From assembly GCA_003001975.1 (NCBI GenBank), contig PVUG01000021.1:1-50916 (forward strand): 50,916 nt of DNA, read 5' to 3'. Shown piece after piece: positions 34,437 to 44,186 of the stretch (position 1 is its first letter; every line of letters begins with the position of its first letter). The notes beneath the pieces were generated by a model that was not told the DNA's origin, ran no database searches, and saw nothing but the letters and a program-made list of their open reading frames with translations. The translations under genes were made by a program, and so were the position numbers. The stretch is from Martelella mediterranea (lineage in GTDB: Bacteria > Pseudomonadota > Alphaproteobacteria > Rhizobiales > Rhizobiaceae).

Positions 34437-35702
34437 TCAGTCAGCCGCGCGCGCACGAATGGCGAAGATGTCCAGCGGCGCCCCGCCCCCGTTGAGATCG
34501 CTGGAAATCATCATCTGCGTCGGCAACACCCCGCCCTGGCTCGGATCAAGCCGAATCACGAGGCTTTCCCTGTGGGCGCTCGGCGTGAAACGGTGACGCT
34601 GGCAGCCGTCGATCGTGCCATCGGCACAATAGATGCCGACCGACTGTCCGCCGCCATCCGGCGCCAGCACGCTTGCCTCGATCAGGACCGGACCGTTCTC
34701 CAGCATTTCCCTGACGGCCGGCGGCAGGTTAATGCTGACGGCGCCGGCATCACCGCCCGCCTGCGCTGAAATCTGCACGGCCGGCACGCCATCAACCGTG
34801 ACATTGTCGACTTGCACGGCAGAGCCTGCCGCAAAGCCGGTCTCCGAACCCGGCTGGAAGAGGCCGGTCCAGCCTGACGCCCCCTCGAAATCCTCGGCTT
34901 CGATACGCGGCGCGGGATTGGGCACGGCCGTATCGAGGCTGTCCGGGTCAAGCGCGAAATTCGAGCTGACCACCCACCAGCCGCCGAACACCAGAAATGC
35001 CAGAACGATAACAAAGATCAGCAACCTGGCGAACCGGCCGCGCTTGCGCGGGGGGCGCTCCGCCCTTTCCGCCCGGTGTGCCTTTCGGTTTTTCTTCGGC
35101 CGCTTTTTGCCGGACGCCTTGAGCGTGCCGCCGCCCGGCCGCCGCTCCTCTGCCGCAACGGCCAGATCATCGATCGCCGAAAGCTCTCCGGAATCGAGAT
35201 GGCCGCTTTCCGCACTGTCTTGCGTCGAAACCGCAAAATCGGCCTCGGTAAAATCCGTCTCCCGCCGTTCAGGCGAGACAACCGGACTTTCGGGATAATC
35301 GAAATGCGCTTCCGGTTCCGCACGCAGGCCGAAATCGCCGATCTGCGGCTCTGCCGGGGGCGCGTCCTCGAAAGACGGCTCCTGCGGTGCGTCCGGTTCG
35401 GGCGCCGCCGGGCTTTCCGGCACGCGACCGACGGCAAAGGGATCGTCGAAGACCGCCGGCCGCGGCGACCGCGCCTCGCGGGCCTTGCGGGCGGCTTCCG
35501 CCTCCTCGCGTTCTATCGCCGTGATGATTTCGTCGAGGCGATGGCGCTGGCGCGCGACGGCCTTGCTGTCGGTAATGCCCTGCTTGGCAAGGCCGCCTTC
35601 AAGAGCCTGCCGCGCGGACTGATAGATCCGTGCCCGCTGGTTGGCATCCTCCCGGTCAGTGCTCTCCAGCGCTGTTCTTATGGCTTGTTCAAGTCCGCTC
35701 AC
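34437..35702 (-). CDS. Unrecognised single-span membrane protein
   Basis: A 421-residue protein I cannot assign. Residues 1-75 are helical and charged (SGLEQAIRTALESTDREDAN). Residues 80-190 are low-complexity, rich in Pro, Glu, Asp and Ser. A very basic stretch (KKRPKKNRKAHRAERAERPP-like) leads to one membrane helix at about 226-246 ending in GWWVV. The last 170 residues look like a folded periplasmic beta domain with two Cys (CADGTIDGC) and a WTGLFQPGS segment. The topology is N-in. A GTG at 35702 with GGGA upstream is the start. It lies 87 bases before phoR on the same strand, but nothing ties it to phosphate. Confidence 0.8.
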   Translation of the reverse strand: MSGLEQAIRTALESTDREDANQRARIYQSARQALEGGLAKQGITDSKAVARQRHRLDEIITAIEREEAEAARKAREARSPRPAVFDDPFAVGRVPESPAAPEPDAPQEPSFEDAPPAEPQIGDFGLRAEPEAHFDYPESPVVSPERRETDFTEADFAVSTQDSAESGHLDSGELSAIDDLAVAAEERRPGGGTLKASGKKRPKKNRKAHRAERAERPPRKRGRFARLLIFVIVLAFLVFGGWWVVSSNFALDPDSLDTAVPNPAPRIEAEDFEGASGWTGLFQPGSETGFAAGSAVQVDNVTVDGVPAVQISAQAGGDAGAVSINLPPAVREMLENGPVLIEASVLAPDGGGQSVGIYCADGTIDGCQRHRFTPSAHRESLVIRLDPSQGGVLPTQMMISSDLNGGGAPLDIFAIRARAAD

Positions 35703-35927
35703 AGTTTCATCCCGTTACGTTTCACGAGGCTTTCTCAACGCTATTGACAGTGTTTCACCCTGCTGATCAAGGCCAAATAGCGCGTCCGACCCTGACCGGT
35801 TATGGTGCCGGCCGACGATGCTTCAACGCCGCAGCACTTCAAAGCGTTGCAAAACTTCGCGAAAAATGTCTCCCTTGGGCGATATTCCGACGCACGATAA
35901 TCCGTGCGAACGAGACCCGAGGAACCC

Positions 35928-36689
35928 ATGTCGCAAACTTTCCGCCTTGATGACCTGATGCAGATCGCCCGTGAGGACGGCCGGATTGTGGCCGAGGATG
36001 CGGCCGCGCGTCTGGGCGTCACCGTGCAGACCATCCGGCGTGACCTGCTGAAGCTCTCCGAAGCCGGCAAGCTGACCCGCGTTCACGGCGGCGCGGTGCT
36101 GGCATCGGGCACCAGCAATATCGGTTATGATGACCGACGGGCGCTCTATACCGACGAAAAGGCGGCCATTGCGGCAGCCTGTGCTGCCGAAATTCCGGAC
36201 AATGCCGCAATCTTCATGAATATCGGCACGACCACGGAAGCCGTCGCCCGCGCCCTGCTCGCCCATCGCGACATTCTGGTGGTGACCAACAACCTCAATG
36301 TCGCCAACACGCTGGTCGCCAATCCCGATTGCAGGATTGTGGTTGCCGGCGGACAGCTACGGCGCACCGATGGCGGTCTCGTCGGCACGCTGGCCAACAC
36401 GATCGTGGAACAGTTCAAGTTCGATCTGGCGATCATCGGCTGTTCGGCGATGGATGATGACGGCGACCTGCTTGACTTCGATATCATGGAAGTCGGCGTC
36501 AGCCAGACGGCCATCAGACGCGCGCGCCGCACCTTCCTGGTAGCCGATCATTCGAAGTTTTCGCGCTCGGCGCCGGCGCGGATCGCTTCGCTTGCCGATA
36601 TCGACACCTTCTTCACCGACCGCAAACCCTCCCACGACCTGGCGTCGCGCTGCACCGCCTGGAACACACGGGTTGTCGTGGCCGGATAG
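35928..36689 (+). CDS. DeoR/GlpR family transcriptional regulator
   Basis: A 253-residue repressor-type protein. The N-terminal winged HTH reads RLDDLMQIAREDGRIVAEDAA then LGVTVQTIRRDLLKLSEAG and the hallmark LTRVHGGAV. The C-terminal DeoR sugar-phosphate sensor domain has IFMNIGTTTEAVARAL, VVTNNLNVANTL and GGQLRRTDGGLVG. It is nearest in style to GlpR, but no glycerol gene adjoins it. GAGGA 5 bases before the ATG decides the start at 35928; a GTG at 35904 is also open. It lies upstream of the xylose cluster on the same strand, 183 bases before the LacI gene. Confidence 0.9.
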   Translation: MSQTFRLDDLMQIAREDGRIVAEDAAARLGVTVQTIRRDLLKLSEAGKLTRVHGGAVLASGTSNIGYDDRRALYTDEKAAIAAACAAEIPDNAAIFMNIGTTTEAVARALLAHRDILVVTNNLNVANTLVANPDCRIVVAGGQLRRTDGGLVGTLANTIVEQFKFDLAIIGCSAMDDDGDLLDFDIMEVGVSQTAIRRARRTFLVADHSKFSRSAPARIASLADIDTFFTDRKPSHDLASRCTAWNTRVVVAG

Positions 36690-36761
36690 CCCGCACCGCC
36701 GGCGCTCGTCCACATCCGAAAACCGTCATAATCACCCGGTTTGGATGACAAGGATGTTTTT

Positions 36762-36793
36762 TGATTTACGTACATCATTTTTCACGCTATAGT
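36762..36793 (+). promoter_or_regulatory. Promoter and CG-centred palindrome before the LacI-xylBA genes
   Basis: TGATTTACGTACATCA (36762-36777) is a palindrome matching at 14 of 16 positions, with the central CG typical of LacI-family operators. It covers a possible -35 (TTTACG, 36765-36770) placed 17 bases before the -10 TATAGT (36788-36793). The layout fits repression of the regulator-xylB-xylA unit by its own first gene. Confidence 0.5.
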
Positions 36794-36872
36794 CCGCCCA
36801 ACGAGGACCGGACAAGGCTTCGGGCAGCAATGCCCGCCCCCGGTGAGGAGCGAAACAAACCAGGCGGACGAG

Positions 36873-37901
36873 ATGCGCCCTACCGTACACGACATTGCTG
36901 CCGAAGCCGGCGTCAGCCTTGCCACCGTTGACCGGGTGATGAACGCGCGCCCCGGCGTGCGCGAGAAAACCAGGCTCAAGGTGGAGCAGGCGATCGAGAA
37001 GCTCGGCTATGTGCGCGATGTCGCGGCCGCCAATCTGGCCAAGGGCCGGAGCTATCCCTTCACCTTCATTCTGCCGTGCAACGACAACGCCTTCATGGCT
37101 GAGCTGCGTTCGGCCGTTATCCAGGCCGATGCCCGTGGCCGGGTCGAGCGCACCCGGATCACCATTGTCGACGTACCGGCTTTCGATGCCGAAGCCCTGG
37201 CCGACGCCCTGCTTGCCGCCGGCGAGAGCGAGACCGCCGGCATTGCCCTCGTCGCCATCGAAGCCGATCCCGTGCGCGCGGCGGTCCGCTCGCTCACCGA
37301 GCGGGGGATCCCGGTCGTCACCCTCGTTTCCGATCTGGAAGACAGCACGCGCGACCATTATGCCGGTGTCGACAACCCCTCCGCCGGGCGCACCGCGGCA
37401 ACGCTGCTCGGGCGCTTTCTGGGCCCGCGAAAGGGCACTATCGGCGTGCTGGCCGGTTCGCTTTCGGTGCGCGACCACCAGAACCGTTTCGACGCGTTTT
37501 CCGAAACCATGGAAGCGCATTTCCCCGGCCTTGCCATTCTGCCGGCGATGGAAGGCCGGGACGATGCGTCCCGTGCCCGCCAGCTGGTTTCAAAGGCACT
37601 TGCCGAAAATCCGGACATGATCGGGCTTTACAGCCTCGGCGCCGGTAACCGCGGCCTGATCGCCGCGCTGGAAGAGGCGCGCGAAAACGGCCGTGAGGTT
37701 GTCACCATCGCCCACGAACTTTCGCCCCATTCACGTGCAGCACTGGAAAGCGGCCTTTTCGATGTCGTGCTCAATCAGGATGCCGGGCATGAAGTCAGAA
37801 GCGCCATCCGCGTGCTCAAGGCCAAGGCCGACGGGCTTCCGGTGATCGCCGCACAGGAACGTATCCGCATCGACATCTTCATCAAGGACAATCTGCCCTG
37901 A
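36873..37901 (+). CDS. LacI family transcriptional regulator, probable xylose-use repressor
   Basis: A 342-residue regulator. The LacI HTH is RPTVHDIAAEAGVSLATVDR with the hinge helix VMNARPGVREKTRLKVEQAI. The rest is a type 1 periplasmic-binding-protein fold (Peripla_BP_4 style: NDNAFMAELRSAV, then TVVTLVSDLEDS-like and GAGNRGLIAALEE) that resembles sensors of pentoses rather than disaccharides. The start at 36873 gives the standard N-terminus; a GTG at 36843 is the alternative. xylB follows after 29 bases, so it should regulate xylose use, and the palindrome at 36762-36777 is its likely site. Confidence 0.88.
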   Translation: MRPTVHDIAAEAGVSLATVDRVMNARPGVREKTRLKVEQAIEKLGYVRDVAAANLAKGRSYPFTFILPCNDNAFMAELRSAVIQADARGRVERTRITIVDVPAFDAEALADALLAAGESETAGIALVAIEADPVRAAVRSLTERGIPVVTLVSDLEDSTRDHYAGVDNPSAGRTAATLLGRFLGPRKGTIGVLAGSLSVRDHQNRFDAFSETMEAHFPGLAILPAMEGRDDASRARQLVSKALAENPDMIGLYSLGAGNRGLIAALEEARENGREVVTIAHELSPHSRAALESGLFDVVLNQDAGHEVRSAIRVLKAKADGLPVIAAQERIRIDIFIKDNLP

Positions 37902-37930
37902 AGAGGCGGAGAAACAAGGGAGAAGCAACC

Positions 37931-39388
37931 ATGTATCTCGGGTTAGACCTCGGAACGTCCGGTCTCAAGGCCATGCTGATCGACGACGCCCAGACCGTCA
38001 TCGCCAGCGCCGACGCGCCGCTGACCGTTCAGCGTCTTCATCATGGCTGGTCGGAACAGAACCCCGCCGACTGGATCGATGCCTGCAAGATTGCCGTCGA
38101 CCGTCTGGCCGAGCGCCATCCGGCAGAGCTTGCGGCGGTGAAGGGCATCGGCCTTTCCGGCCATATGCACGGCGCAACGCTGGTTGACGCCGGCGGCAAT
38201 GTCCTGCGCCCTTGCATCCTGTGGAACGACACGCGCTCCTATGCGGAAGCCGCTGCCCTTGATGCCGATCCGCGCTTTCGCGCCATCACCGGCAATATCG
38301 TCTTCCCGGGCTTTACCGCACCGAAACTGGTGTGGGTGAAGAACAACGAGCCGGAGATCTTTGCCAAGGTCGCCAAGGTTCTGCTGCCGAAGGATTATCT
38401 CCGTTTCTGGCTGACCGGCGAATATATTTCGGAAATGTCGGATTCGGCCGGCACGTCCTGGCTCGATACCGGAAAACGCGACTGGTCGGATGAACTTCTG
38501 GCCGCCACCGAGCTTCGCCGCGAGCAGATGCCGGCGCTGGTCGAGGGATCGCAGCCCGGCGGCACGCTGAAACAGGCGCTTGCCTCCGAATGGGGCATGA
38601 CAGGCCCGGTCGTCATTGCCGGCGGTGCGGGCGACAACGCGGCCTCTGCCTGCGGCATGGGCACGGTGGCCGATGGTGCCGCCTTCGTTTCGCTCGGCAC
38701 GTCGGGCGTGCTGTTTGCCGCCAATGACCGCTATCTGCCGAAACCCGAAAGCGCCGTTCACGCCTTCTGCCATGCCCTGCCCGCCACATGGCACCAGATG
38801 GGCGTCATCCTGTCGGCGACCGACGCGCTGAACTGGTATGCGAAGGTGACCGACAAGAGCCCGGCAGAGCTTACGGCCGAAGTCGGCGACACACTGGTCG
38901 CACCGACCGACGTTACCTTCCTGCCCTACCTTTCCGGTGAGCGCACGCCGCACAATGATGCCGCCATCCGCGGCGCTTTCATCGGGCTTGCCCATGAAAG
39001 CGACCGTGCGGCCATGACCCGCGCGGTCATGGAAGGCGTCACCTTTGCGCTGCGCGACAGCATGGAAGCGCTGAAGGCGGCAGGCACGGACCTGACCCGC
39101 ATTACCGCCATCGGCGGCGGCTCGCGCTCGCGCTACTGGCTGAAATGCATTGCCACCACGCTGAACCTGCCGATCGACATTCCCGCCGACGGCGATTTCG
39201 GCGCGGCCTTCGGCGCGGCCCGCCTCGGGCTTGCCGCCGCCACCGGCGCCGATCCGCGCAGCATCTGCACCCCGCCGGAAACGGCGGAAACCATTGACCC
39301 GGAGACAGCCCACACGGCTGCCTTCGAGGCGGCCTATCAGCGTTACCGGGCGCTGTATCCGGCCATAAAACCGCTTTCCGGAAACTGA
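37931..39388 (+). CDS. xylB: Xylulokinase
   Basis: A 485-residue FGGY-family kinase that phosphorylates D-xylulose to D-xylulose 5-phosphate. Family segments are YLGLDLGTSGLKAMLID, the active-site LSGHMHGATLVD, CILWNDTRS, the first FGGY signature region around LLPKDYLRFWLTGE, and the second signature in YLSGERTPHNDAAIRGAFIGL with an ATP-binding AIGGGSRSRYW. GGGAGAA precedes the ATG. It sits between the LacI regulator and xylA in one transcription unit. Confidence 0.97.
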   Translation: MYLGLDLGTSGLKAMLIDDAQTVIASADAPLTVQRLHHGWSEQNPADWIDACKIAVDRLAERHPAELAAVKGIGLSGHMHGATLVDAGGNVLRPCILWNDTRSYAEAAALDADPRFRAITGNIVFPGFTAPKLVWVKNNEPEIFAKVAKVLLPKDYLRFWLTGEYISEMSDSAGTSWLDTGKRDWSDELLAATELRREQMPALVEGSQPGGTLKQALASEWGMTGPVVIAGGAGDNAASACGMGTVADGAAFVSLGTSGVLFAANDRYLPKPESAVHAFCHALPATWHQMGVILSATDALNWYAKVTDKSPAELTAEVGDTLVAPTDVTFLPYLSGERTPHNDAAIRGAFIGLAHESDRAAMTRAVMEGVTFALRDSMEALKAAGTDLTRITAIGGGSRSRYWLKCIATTLNLPIDIPADGDFGAAFGAARLGLAAATGADPRSICTPPETAETIDPETAHTAAFEAAYQRYRALYPAIKPLSGN

Positions 39389-39463
39389 TACGCAGACCGG
39401 GCGCTGGCATCGTCCAGGGACCGGAAATCTGCAGATAACAACAGACTGAATGGGAGTTACAAG

Positions 39464-40774
39464 ATGAGCACCGGCTTTTTCGGCGACGTCACCAAGATCC
39501 AGTATGAAGGCCCCGAAAGCGAAAACCCGCTTGCCTTCAAATATTACAACCCCGACGAAATCGTCATGGGCAAGCCGCTGAAGGAACATCTGCGCTTCGC
39601 CATTGCCTACTGGCATTCGCTGGCATGGGAAGGCGGCGACCCCTTTGGCGGCCGCACCTTCGACCGCCCGTGGTATGACGGCGGCATCGACAAGGCCAAA
39701 CTCAAGGCCGATGTCGGCTTCGAGCTGTTCACCCTGCTCGGCGCCCCCTTCTACTGCTTCCACGACGTCGATATCCGTCCGGAAGGCGCAAACTTCGCCG
39801 AAAGCACGAAGAACCTGAACGAGATCGTCGATTATCTCGGCCAGAAACAGGAAGCAACCGGCGTCAAACTGCTCTGGGGCACGGCCAACCTGTTCACCCA
39901 CCGCCGCTTCATGTCGGGCGCCTCGACCAATCCGGACCCGGATGTCTTCGCCTACTCGGCAGCAACCATCAAGACCTGCATGGATGCCACCAAGAAGCTC
40001 GGCGGCCAGAACTATGTTCTGTGGGGCGGTCGCGAAGGCTATGAGACCCTGCTCAACACCGACATGGGCAAGGAACTCGACCAGATGGCGCGCATGCTGC
40101 ACATGGTGGTCGAATACAAGCACAAGATCGGTTTCGAAGGCACGATCCTGGTCGAGCCGAAGCCGCAGGAACCGACCAAGCACCAGTACGACTACGATGT
40201 CGCCACCGTCTACGGCTTCCTGCAGAAGCACGGTCTGGAAAAGGAAGTGAAGGTCAATATCGAGCAGGGCCACGCCATCCTCGCCGGCCACACCTTCGAG
40301 CATGAACTGGCGCTTGCCCGCACGCTCGGCGTTCTCGGTTCCATCGACATGAACCGTAACGACTACCAGTCCGGCTGGGATACCGACCAGTTCCCGAACA
40401 ATGTCCCGGAAATGGCGCTGGCCTATTACCAGGTTCTGCTGAACGGCGGCCTTGGCACCGGCGGCACCAATTTCGACGCCAAGCTGCGCCGCCAGTCGAT
40501 CGACCCGGCCGACCTGCTTTATGGCCACATCGGCGGCATGGACAGCTGCGCACGCGGCCTGAAGGCTGCGGCAAAGATGGTCGAAGACGGCGCCCTGCAG
40601 AAGCCGCTCGACGAACGCTATGCCGGCTGGAACGGCGAAACGGCCAGGAAGATGCTTGCCGGCGAAATGACGCTGGAAGACATCGCCACCATGGTCGAGA
40701 AAGACGATATCAACCCCGAGCCGAAGTCCGGCCGCCAGGAATATCTGGAAAACATCGTCAATAAATACGTCTGA
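39464..40774 (+). CDS. xylA: Xylose isomerase, class II
   Basis: A 436-residue TIM-barrel enzyme interconverting D-xylose and D-xylulose (and glucose/fructose). Catalytic His and Asp are in [12 protein letters not shown]. Metal ligands are in [34 protein letters not shown] and [17 protein letters not shown]. The length and the N-terminal insert ([19 protein letters not shown]) mark class II. GGGAG lies 9 bases before the ATG. No xylose transporter is in the window, so uptake genes must be elsewhere. Confidence 0.98.
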   Translation: MSTGFFGDVTKIQYEGPESENPLAFKYYNPDEIVMGKPLKEHLRFAIAYWHSLAWEGGDPFGGRTFDRPWYDGGIDKAKLKADVGFELFTLLGAPFYCFHDVDIRPEGANFAESTKNLNEIVDYLGQKQEATGVKLLWGTANLFTHRRFMSGASTNPDPDVFAYSAATIKTCMDATKKLGGQNYVLWGGREGYETLLNTDMGKELDQMARMLHMVVEYKHKIGFEGTILVEPKPQEPTKHQYDYDVATVYGFLQKHGLEKEVKVNIEQGHAILAGHTFEHELALARTLGVLGSIDMNRNDYQSGWDTDQFPNNVPEMALAYYQVLLNGGLGTGGTNFDAKLRRQSIDPADLLYGHIGGMDSCARGLKAAAKMVEDGALQKPLDERYAGWNGETARKMLAGEMTLEDIATMVEKDDINPEPKSGRQEYLENIVNKYV

Positions 40775-40800
40775 TCACGCGACAGATGTAACGTGCACAC

Positions 40801-40832
40801 GAGGACCGGGGCGGGAAACCGTCCCGGTCCTC
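40801..40832. terminator. Stem-loop after xylA
   Basis: GAGGACCGG and CCGGTCCTC form a 9-bp stem closing a loop with a further GG/CC pair. It lies 27 bases after xylA and 52 bases before the convergent SDR stop. There is no T-run directly after it; a TTTTT follows 18 bases later. It may serve as a two-way end. Confidence 0.55.
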
Positions 40833-40883
40833 AGTGTATCGGAAAACCTCTTTTTCCATTCTGCGCCGAGGGAATGATACCGT

Positions 40884-41711
40884 TCAGTCCACGCCCGTGA
40901 TGCGGAGCGCGCGACTGTCACTGTCGACAATGTCATCCATTGCGCGTTCCAGCGCATCGCGATCATCGGCACCGCGCAGCATGCGGCCGGCCAGCCGGTC
41001 GAAGCGGCCCCGGGCGATGTCGGCAATCAGCGCTGCGGCATTTGAAGGCGGCACATTGATATTGTCTTCAAAAAGCTGTTTGACGTCAGGCAGATAGGTC
41101 TGGCCCGCCTCGGTATTCAGCTGAAGCTCCGTCATACTGGTGCGCACGAGGCCCGGATCAACGGCAAAGGCCCGCACGCCGCCGCTTGTCGTCGTGTCGT
41201 TCAGGCTTTCGGTAAACCGCATGATGCCCGCCTTGCTCGACGCATAGCCTGAACCATGCGGGAAACTCGTACCTGTGCCCCCGCCGACGAGATTGACGAT
41301 GCGCCCGCTGCCGCGCGAGAGCATGTCGGGAGCCGCGGTCCGGCAGGTGTGAAACACGCCGCGCAGATTGATCTCGACGTCCTGCCACCAGATATCCGGA
41401 TCGCACTCCCAGATGGGGCCGAATGCGCGGAACGCACCGTGATTGTTGACCAGCAGATCGACCGGGCCGAGATCCGCGCCGATTTTCGCGAAGACAGCTT
41501 CCACGGCCGTGCGGTCGACAAGGTCGACGGGGTATGCGCGCGCCGTTCCCCCCTCCGCCGTGATCATGGCGGCCGTTTCGTCGATTTCGGATTTTGTGCG
41601 GGCGAGAACGGCAATTTTTGCGCCGGCGCGCGCCTGATACAGGGCGATTTCCCTTCCGATTCCCCGACCGCCTCCGGTCACGACGCTGATCGTTCCTCCC
41701 AGGTCAGCCAT
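40884..41711 (-). CDS. SDR family NAD(P)-dependent oxidoreductase
   Basis: A 275-residue short-chain dehydrogenase. The cofactor motif is TGGGRGIG at about residue 12; NNHG marks the central beta strand (LVNNHGAF), and the active site is Ser (VGGGTGTS region)-Tyr-Lys in GYASSKAGI. The Arg in VLARTK after beta-2 hints at NADP. The substrate is unknown; it may serve sugar or betaine metabolism, given the xyl genes on one side and the Rieske pair on the other. GAGGAGGG precedes the ATG at 41711. Confidence 0.88.
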   Translation of the reverse strand: MADLGGTISVVTGGGRGIGREIALYQARAGAKIAVLARTKSEIDETAAMITAEGGTARAYPVDLVDRTAVEAVFAKIGADLGPVDLLVNNHGAFRAFGPIWECDPDIWWQDVEINLRGVFHTCRTAAPDMLSRGSGRIVNLVGGGTGTSFPHGSGYASSKAGIMRFTESLNDTTTSGGVRAFAVDPGLVRTSMTELQLNTEAGQTYLPDVKQLFEDNINVPPSNAAALIADIARGRFDRLAGRMLRGADDRDALERAMDDIVDSDSRALRITGVD

Positions 41712-41854
41712 ACCGGCCCTCCTCTTTTCCCGGTTTCCTGCAGCCATTGGTCAATGGCGCATCGCCAAGCTGGAACAACGGAGATGCGATTGCAAGCCCG
41801 TGAGGGAGAACGCCGGCTGCCCATCGGCATCAGGCGGGCAGCGGGAGGAGAAGA

Positions 41855-42940
41855 TTACGCTTCCAGCTCGACATTCGACAGCGGACGCGAGCAGCAGGCG
41901 AGGATATAGCCTTCCTCGATCTCGTCATCGAGGATGCCGCCATTGTGCTGCATGTCGACCTTGCCGGATTTGCACATGGTGCGGCAGGTGCCGCAGATGC
42001 CGCTTTCGCAGGATGACGGGATGCGCACCCCGGCCTTGCGGGCGGTCTGCAGGATGGTGAAGCCGGCCTCCGCTTCCACCTTGACCCCGGAATCGGCGAA
42101 CTCGATCATGAAGGATTCGGCTTCCTCGCCGCTTTCGCCGACAAACACCGTCGGCTCCGGCACTTCCGGCGTGAAGGTCTCTTCGAAATAATTGCCGGCC
42201 ATATCGAAGCTGGAGACTTCCAGCGCGTCGCGCACGGTGGCCATGAACGGCGCGGGGCCGCAGCAGAACACCCGCCGTTCAAGGAAATCCGGCACCAGAA
42301 GGGCGATCTTGGCGCGGTCGATCAGGCCCCTCAGTCCCGACCAGAGCTGGGTACGCTCCAGTTCGGAGACGATGAAGCCGAGATTGAAGAACGGCATGTA
42401 GCGCGCCTTGTATTCCAGCTCCCAGCGGAAAATGATGTCGTTGGGCGAGCGCGCGCAGTGAATGAAGGCGATATCGGTATCCGGGTTGCGATCGCCGAGA
42501 TCGCGCGTCATCGACATCATCGGCGTGATGCCGGAACCGGCGGAGATGAACAGGTATTTTTCCGCCGGATGGTTCACATAGGAAAAATCGCCGAGCGGGC
42601 CGATCGCCTTCAGCTTCATGCCGGGATGCAGGTTTTCGTGCATCCAGCGCGTGCCGATACTGTCCTTCTGCGCCTTGACCGAGACCGCAATGGTGAACGG
42701 CCGCGTCGGGCTGGAGGAGATCGTGAATGTGCGCATGATCGGCTCGGGGCCGACCGGCAGTTCCAGCGTGATATACTGACCCGGCAGATACCGGAACCAG
42801 ATGTTCGGCTCCTCCGCCTTGAAGGTGAAGGTCATCACGTCCGGCGCTTCCGGCGTCCACGCGACACATTCCAGCATGTGTTCGCGGCCGTTCCAGGGCA
42901 CCATTTCATCGATATGTTTGAACGGCTGCGGTTTCTTCAT
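41855..42940 (-). CDS. gbcB: Ferredoxin-type NAD(P)H reductase, GbcB-like
   Basis: A 361-residue electron-transfer partner for the Rieske oxygenase encoded just before it. An FNR-type domain has the flavin motif MRTFTISSSP and the nucleotide segment FISAGSGITPMMSM. A C-terminal plant-type [2Fe-2S] domain follows, with ligands in CESGICGTC and a fourth Cys in LACCSRP. The layout (reductase first, ferredoxin last) is that of GbcB and of hybrid-cluster-protein reductases. Its ATG starts one base after the oxygenase stop, so the two are coupled. The betaine assignment rests on the partner and is not proved. Confidence 0.85.
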   Translation of the reverse strand: MKKPQPFKHIDEMVPWNGREHMLECVAWTPEAPDVMTFTFKAEEPNIWFRYLPGQYITLELPVGPEPIMRTFTISSSPTRPFTIAVSVKAQKDSIGTRWMHENLHPGMKLKAIGPLGDFSYVNHPAEKYLFISAGSGITPMMSMTRDLGDRNPDTDIAFIHCARSPNDIIFRWELEYKARYMPFFNLGFIVSELERTQLWSGLRGLIDRAKIALLVPDFLERRVFCCGPAPFMATVRDALEVSSFDMAGNYFEETFTPEVPEPTVFVGESGEEAESFMIEFADSGVKVEAEAGFTILQTARKAGVRIPSSCESGICGTCRTMCKSGKVDMQHNGGILDDEIEEGYILACCSRPLSNVELEA

Positions 42941-42941
42941 G

Positions 42942-44186
42942 TCAGGCGACGATCGAAAGCGGTTTTTGGGCATCGGTCAGGCGGTTGATCGATGTGTTGA
43001 CATACCATTCGACGAACTGCATCACGCCGCCCTCGTCTTCGGTCGAATAGGGACCGGGTTCATAGGCCGGCGAGCGGATGCCGCGCGCGTTTTCCTCGAC
43101 GATCTGGCGGTCCTGATCATTGGTGAAAGTCCACACATGGGTGAGGTCCTCGACGTCGTAATCAATGCCTTCGACCGCATCCTTGGGCACCAGCCAGGTG
43201 GTGGTGACTTCCGTTTCCTGAGGCCCGCGCGGGATAACCCGGAAGGAGATGGCGTGGTCGCCGAGGAAATGGTTCCAGGTGGTCGGATAGTGGAACAGAA
43301 GCAGAGCCCCGATGCCGCCGGCACCGGTTTTCTCGCCCATATTCTTCTTCACCGCCGGCTTGCCGGACATGGTGTAGCTTTCCGCCCCGTCAATCAGCGG
43401 CATGCGGGTGACACGGAACTGGCCGTCGGGGCTGAGGAAGAACCGCGCCTCAAGCCCGGCCTGTTCGCAATGGGCCCAGTGCGCGAGAATTTCCGGATCG
43501 TCCATCATGCCCTGCACGCCGGTGACCGAAGCGGCCTCGGGATAGGTGCGGCAAAGTTCGGGATGATTGGCGGCACAGTGATAGCATTCGCGGTTGTTTT
43601 CCCAGACCAGCTTCCAGTTGCCCTTCTCGATGATCGAGCTTTTGAAGGCGACCTTGGTTTCCGGGATATTGTGGGGCGCGAGATAGGGCGCGATCTTCTG
43701 GCGCAGCGGTTCGATATCGGGTGCGACATCGGCCAGACAGATGAAGATATAGCCCTCGATGCTTTCGCAATGGATCGGCTTCAGGCTGAATTTCGACTTG
43801 TCGAAATCCTCGCCCATATGGCGGACGAACTGCAGCGTGCCGTCAAGGTCGTAGGTCCACTGGTGGTAGGGGCAGACGAGCTTGGCGCTGGTTCCCTTTT
43901 CCGCCGAGCAGACCCGCGAGCCGCGGTGACGGCAGGCATTGTGCAGCGCCCGGATTTTCTTGTCGCGCGCTCGCGTCAGGATGACGGAGTATTCGCCGAC
44001 CTGAACGGTCATGTAATTGCCGGGCCGCGACAGTTCGCAGTCGTGCCCCACAAACAACCATTCACGGTAATAGAAATTTTCCATGTCGATCCGGAAGATA
44101 TCCGGGTCTGTGTAGAAAGGCTGCGCCAGGGAAAAACCGTCCCGGCGGTTCTGCAACTGTTCAAGCATTGACTGACGTGTTGTCAT
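42942..44186 (-). CDS. gbcA: Rieske non-haem iron oxygenase, GbcA-like (betaine demethylase)
   Basis: A 414-residue oxygenase alpha subunit. The Rieske cluster ligands are CRHRGSRVC and CPYHQWTYD (about residues 86-110). The mononuclear iron ligands lie in WENNRECYHCAANHPEL. It resembles GbcA, which with GbcB demethylates glycine betaine to dimethylglycine, and the related stachydrine demethylases. Dimethylglycine and sarcosine oxidase genes, often adjacent, are absent from the window. GAGG sits 5-6 bases before the ATG at 44186. It is divergent from the pectate lyase gene. Confidence 0.85.
   Translation of the reverse strand: MTTRQSMLEQLQNRRDGFSLAQPFYTDPDIFRIDMENFYYREWLFVGHDCELSRPGNYMTVQVGEYSVILTRARDKKIRALHNACRHRGSRVCSAEKGTSAKLVCPYHQWTYDLDGTLQFVRHMGEDFDKSKFSLKPIHCESIEGYIFICLADVAPDIEPLRQKIAPYLAPHNIPETKVAFKSSIIEKGNWKLVWENNRECYHCAANHPELCRTYPEAASVTGVQGMMDDPEILAHWAHCEQAGLEARFFLSPDGQFRVTRMPLIDGAESYTMSGKPAVKKNMGEKTGAGGIGALLLFHYPTTWNHFLGDHAISFRVIPRGPQETEVTTTWLVPKDAVEGIDYDVEDLTHVWTFTNDQDRQIVEENARGIRSPAYEPGPYSTEDEGGVMQFVEWYVNTSINRLTDAQKPLSIVA

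Noticed and set aside
37943-40528. 861-codon open frame on the minus strand
   Set aside because: It is antisense to xylB and xylA, which are certain; long open antisense frames are expected at this GC content and codon bias.
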